Shown piece after piece: positions 48,568-50,310 of a stretch of DNA of 50,310 nucleotides. Each line of letters opens with the position of its first letter. Within the stretch, counting starts at the first letter, position 1. Made by a program: the position numbers and the translations under genes. A model generated the notes under the pieces. That model had not been told where the DNA came from. It saw only the letters and a list, made by a program, of their open reading frames with translations, and did not search any database. Source of the stretch: Deltaproteobacteria bacterium (lineage in GTDB: Bacteria; Desulfobacterota; Binatia; Binatales; Binataceae); the NCBI GenBank assembly GCA_021780225.1, contig JAJXZF010000050.1, forward strand, positions 1-50,310, in the 5' to 3' direction.

Positions 48568-48681
48568 ATGACGTTTGCTATTTGGCATTCTTCGATTGCC
48601 GCGGCCTTTCTTGCTATTACGCTAGCGCTCGCGCCGAGCGCCTTCGCGCAAGCCCGGCGGGCGGCTGAATCGGACGAATAA
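48568..48681 (+). CDS. predicted small secreted peptide (37 residues)
   Basis: An ATG with GAGG ten bases upstream, then a basic-free hydrophobic start and signal-like core (SSIAAAFLAITLALAPSAFA), with a cleavage-like AFA site and the short remainder QARRAAESDE. The upstream DNA is AT-rich. It is short, so it could be a chance ORF; it could also be an orphan leader or a decayed gene for a secreted protein. No family. Confidence 0.4.
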   Translation: MTFAIWHSSIAAAFLAITLALAPSAFAQARRAAESDE

Positions 48682-48883
48682 AATCCAGCCGGCGCGGTAG
48701 TCAGTTCGCGTCGCGGCGGGTTCGACGCTCGTCCCCAATCCTGACGGCGACGCTTCTAATGATCGCGCCGGTTCAAGCTCGCGGATTCCGCCGCAACCGT
48801 CGGACGCCCGGCGGCCAGCCGATTGCGGATCGCGACACGGCGATGTTTTGTGGAGCCGGATTTGGCTGGCGATGTAAGTGATT

Positions 48884-48959
48884 TGGCTCCCCGGGCCGGA
48901 TTCGAACCAGCGACCCGACGGTTAACAGCCGTCTGCTCTACCGACTGAGCTACCGGGGA
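48884..48959 (-). tRNA. tRNA-Asn (anticodon GTT)
   Basis: On the minus strand, the 7-bp acceptor stem TCCCCGG/CCGGGGA closes, the D-loop has AGCTCAGTCGG, the anticodon loop CTGTTAA gives GTT, and the T-arm has GGTTCGAATCC. The CCA end is encoded (48884-48886). Discriminator base G. It is a canonical tRNA-Asn of 76 bases including CCA. Confidence 0.97.
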
Positions 48960-49033
48960 GCGCGAGCGCAATCAGAACATTTATCACTAGCTTTCGCCGC
49001 GGCGCGGATCAAGCAGCGCCGCCGCGCTTGCGA

Positions 49034-49285
49034 TTATTTGGCTGCGTGGACACGGCCCGATCCGAGCATCCGCGCGCCGTAGCGAACCATCGCGGCCAGA
49101 TTTTCCACGCGGGCGAGCAACTCATGCTCCTGCTCCGGGGGCGCGTCGCGCAGGGCGGCGGCCGCGTCGGCGAGATTTTCTTTGAGGATTTGCAGTGCGC
49201 GCGCCAGATGCGCGTTGGCGCCGGCGCGCTTGCGCGATTCGCGCCGCGCTTCCTGAAATTCGTCGAGATGGATGATCTGCGCCAT
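49034..49285 (-). CDS. small hypothetical protein
   Basis: An 83-residue frame starting at the ATG at 49285 (MAQIIHLDEFQEARRESRKRAGANAH), rich in Ala, Arg and Glu and predicted helical (LARALQILKENLADAAAALRDAPPEQEHELLARVENLAAMVRYGARML). No family is recognised. It lies between the tRNA-Asn and the TrmJ-like gene, on the same strand as both, 96 bases downstream of TrmJ, and could be cotranscribed with TrmJ. Confidence 0.6.
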   Translation of the reverse strand: MAQIIHLDEFQEARRESRKRAGANAHLARALQILKENLADAAAALRDAPPEQEHELLARVENLAAMVRYGARMLGSGRVHAAK

Positions 49286-49381
49286 AGCGTCGCCGCACGG
49301 TAATCCGGGATGAAGCAACCATATCATAAGATTCGGCGGCTTCCGTGATCGACGCGAGCGGGTACGCCGCTGGCCGGGAGT

Positions 49382-50158
49382 TTATCGCAGCTTTCGTCCG
49401 GCTTGCCGTTTCCCGGCAAGGACGCCGCCGCCGCCGTGCGCCAGCCATTCGATCTGGCGCGCGATGCCGCTCAGGATATCGACTTCCCGCGGGCGCAATC
49501 CGCCGCGGCCGTGGAGCGCGCGAATCGTGTGCATGATGTGATCGGGATTGTCCTCGGGCAGGAAGCCGATCGCGACCAGCGCCCGCTGCAACCGCCGGTG
49601 CATCGCTTCGACGTCCGCCGCGGCCGCCAATTCGCGTTCGCCCGCGCCGGCGTCGGCGGGCGGCTGAAGCGTAACGCCGAGTTCGTACGCGACGATCGCG
49701 ACCGCATGCGCCAGATTGAGCGACGGATAGAGCGGCGAAGTCGGAATCGTCACCAGCCATTGGCATTGCGCCACTTCGCGATTGCTGAGGCCGTAGTCCT
49801 CCGGCCCGAAGACCACGCCGACGCGATTGGCGGGCGCCGCGGCGGAGATTCCGGGCGCGGCGTCGCGAAGCATGCGGGTCTCGAGGCGATACCCTCCGGT
49901 GCGCGCGGTCGTGCCGATCGTGAGGGTGCGGTCGGCAAGCGCTTCGGTCAGGTGGTCGAAGATCCGTATCCGCTGAACGACGTCGGCGGCGTGAACGGCG
50001 CGTGTGGCCGCGACGGCCGGATCGTAACCGCGCGGCGCCACGAGGCGCAGTTCGGCAAAGCCCATGTTCTTGAGCGCGCGGGCCGCCGCACCGACGTTGC
50101 CGGAAAATTTCGGCGCGACCAGAATGAAGGCGAAATTATTGCGTGCATCGCTTGGCAT
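49382..50158 (-). CDS. trmJ: TrmJ-like tRNA/rRNA 2'-O-methyltransferase (SpoU family)
   Basis: A 258-residue SPOUT enzyme: FAFILVAPKFSGNVGAAARALKNMGFAELRLVAPRGYDP, IFDHLTEALADRTLTIGTTAR, NRVGVVFGPEDYGLSNREVAQCQWLVTIPTSPLYPSLNLAHAVAIVAYEL (AdoMet-binding knot). This matches TrmJ, which methylates tRNA position 32. The C-terminal extension carries a helical tail with EAMHRRLQRALVAIGFLPEDNP. The start is the ATG at 50158. Confidence 0.88.
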   Translation of the reverse strand: MPSDARNNFAFILVAPKFSGNVGAAARALKNMGFAELRLVAPRGYDPAVAATRAVHAADVVQRIRIFDHLTEALADRTLTIGTTARTGGYRLETRMLRDAAPGISAAAPANRVGVVFGPEDYGLSNREVAQCQWLVTIPTSPLYPSLNLAHAVAIVAYELGVTLQPPADAGAGERELAAAADVEAMHRRLQRALVAIGFLPEDNPDHIMHTIRALHGRGGLRPREVDILSGIARQIEWLAHGGGGVLAGKRQAGRKLR

Positions 50159-50197
50159 CAGTTATCCCGGGCTGTGCTATTTTGGGTATTGAATTAC

Positions 50198-50226
50198 TTG
50201 ACGCACAAAGCATTCTGCGTTAGATT
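50198..50226 (+). promoter_or_regulatory. promoter in the IS end, before the transposase
   Basis: TTGACG (50198-50203), exactly 17 bases, TAGATT (50221-50226). The GTG start at 50233 follows closely, so transcription would give an almost leaderless mRNA. Confidence 0.5.
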
Positions 50227-50232
50227 GGGATC

Positions 50233-50310
50233 GTGAAGACGAAAACGCCAACCGATCTGCTTGACGCCGTTCGCTATTTCGCCGATCCGGAGGTTTGCCG
50301 GAAGTTCTTG
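50233..50310 (+). CDS. IS1595-type transposase, N-terminus only
   Basis: The window holds only the first 26 residues: MKTKTPTDLLDAVRYFADPEVCRKFL. The pattern LLDAVRYFADPEVC is the N-terminal motif of IS1595/ISXO2 transposases, just before their zinc-binding region. The start is a GTG. The element's left inverted repeat probably begins near 50169 (GGGCTGTGCTATTTT). The rest lies beyond the window, so whether it is intact is unknown. Confidence 0.65.
   Translation, partial: MKTKTPTDLLDAVRYFADPEVCRKFL

Larger units (their letters stand above)
50169..50310 (+). mobile_element. left end of an IS1595-like insertion sequence
   Basis: The partial transposase at 50233 and its promoter define the left part of an insertion sequence. 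The boundary near 50169 is a guess: the DNA changes there from GC-rich TrmJ upstream sequence to an AT-richer tract starting GGGCTGTGC. The right end is outside the window, so the inverted repeats cannot be checked. It sits 11 bases upstream of TrmJ, where it could affect the gene's promoter. Confidence 0.5.

Noticed and set aside
48756-48971. 71-residue frame over the tRNA region (contains GSNPARGA)
   Set aside because: The GSNPARGA-type sequence is the usual artefact of translating a tRNA.
1-50310. CRISPR array or prophage
   Set aside because: No spaced direct repeats, cas genes, integrase, capsid or portal genes were seen.

Overview
The window is GC-rich DNA from a Gram-negative bacterium. 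LpxD, LolA and DksA-type proteins indicate an outer membrane and proteobacteria-like regulation. The content (two luciferase-like flavin oxidoreductases, a type III polyketide synthase, a Pcs-type phosphatidylcholine synthase and an ElbD-like ether-lipid megaenzyme) suggests an uncultured delta-proteobacterium-like or Binatota-like lineage. No marker gene fixes the taxonomy, so this placement is inference.

Layout. 1-9.5 kb: mostly housekeeping genes (lpxD 3' end, small lipoprotein, ssb on the minus strand, RNase J, FtsK, LolA, RimO, DksA/TraR-like, Mrp-like ATPase). 9.6-21.2 kb: a compact minus-strand array that reads tetR > HAD-IB phosphatase > LarA/DUF2088-like > four-domain FAR-AMP ligase-carrier-PlsC protein > S1/P1-PLC-like secreted protein > dual-specificity phosphatase > phosphatidylcholine synthase > N-formylglutamate amidohydrolase-like protein. 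21.3-27.9 kb: lipoprotein, a MITE-like element, a large DUF748/AsmA-like envelope protein and a flavin oxidoreductase. 28.3-33.8 kb: a minus-strand five-gene sugar or polyol set (epimerase, CofD/glycosyltransferase fusion, HAD phosphatase, nucleotidyltransferase, epimerase). 34.1-36.2 kb: a second flavin oxidoreductase, then a broken SDR and a clipped 2OG-Fe(II) oxygenase joined tail to tail. 36.4-39.2 kb: a type III PKS, FAD oxidoreductase and YceI operon. 39.4-46.4 kb: an ABC-2 exporter pair, haem-binding lipoprotein, class III aminotransferase and ABC exporter. 46.5-50.3 kb: second DksA-like protein, HPF-cold-shock fusion, DUF2267, tRNA-Asn, a small hypothetical protein, TrmJ-like methyltransferase and the start of an IS1595-type transposase.

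The most interesting region is the 9.6-21.2 kb array. Its core genes overlap or nearly touch, and a perfect 14-bp palindrome sits on the tetR/HAD junction. The encoded activities (acyl activation on a carrier, acyl reduction, glycerophospholipid-type acylation, phosphatase, phosphatidylcholine synthesis) fit a TetR-controlled pathway for ether or wax-type lipids and their phospholipid headgroups. The embedded nickel-pincer (LarA) family member has no obvious role in such a pathway. A second notable feature is a short element with terminal inverted repeats and flanking CTAG. A related copy ends exactly at the ssb stop codon.
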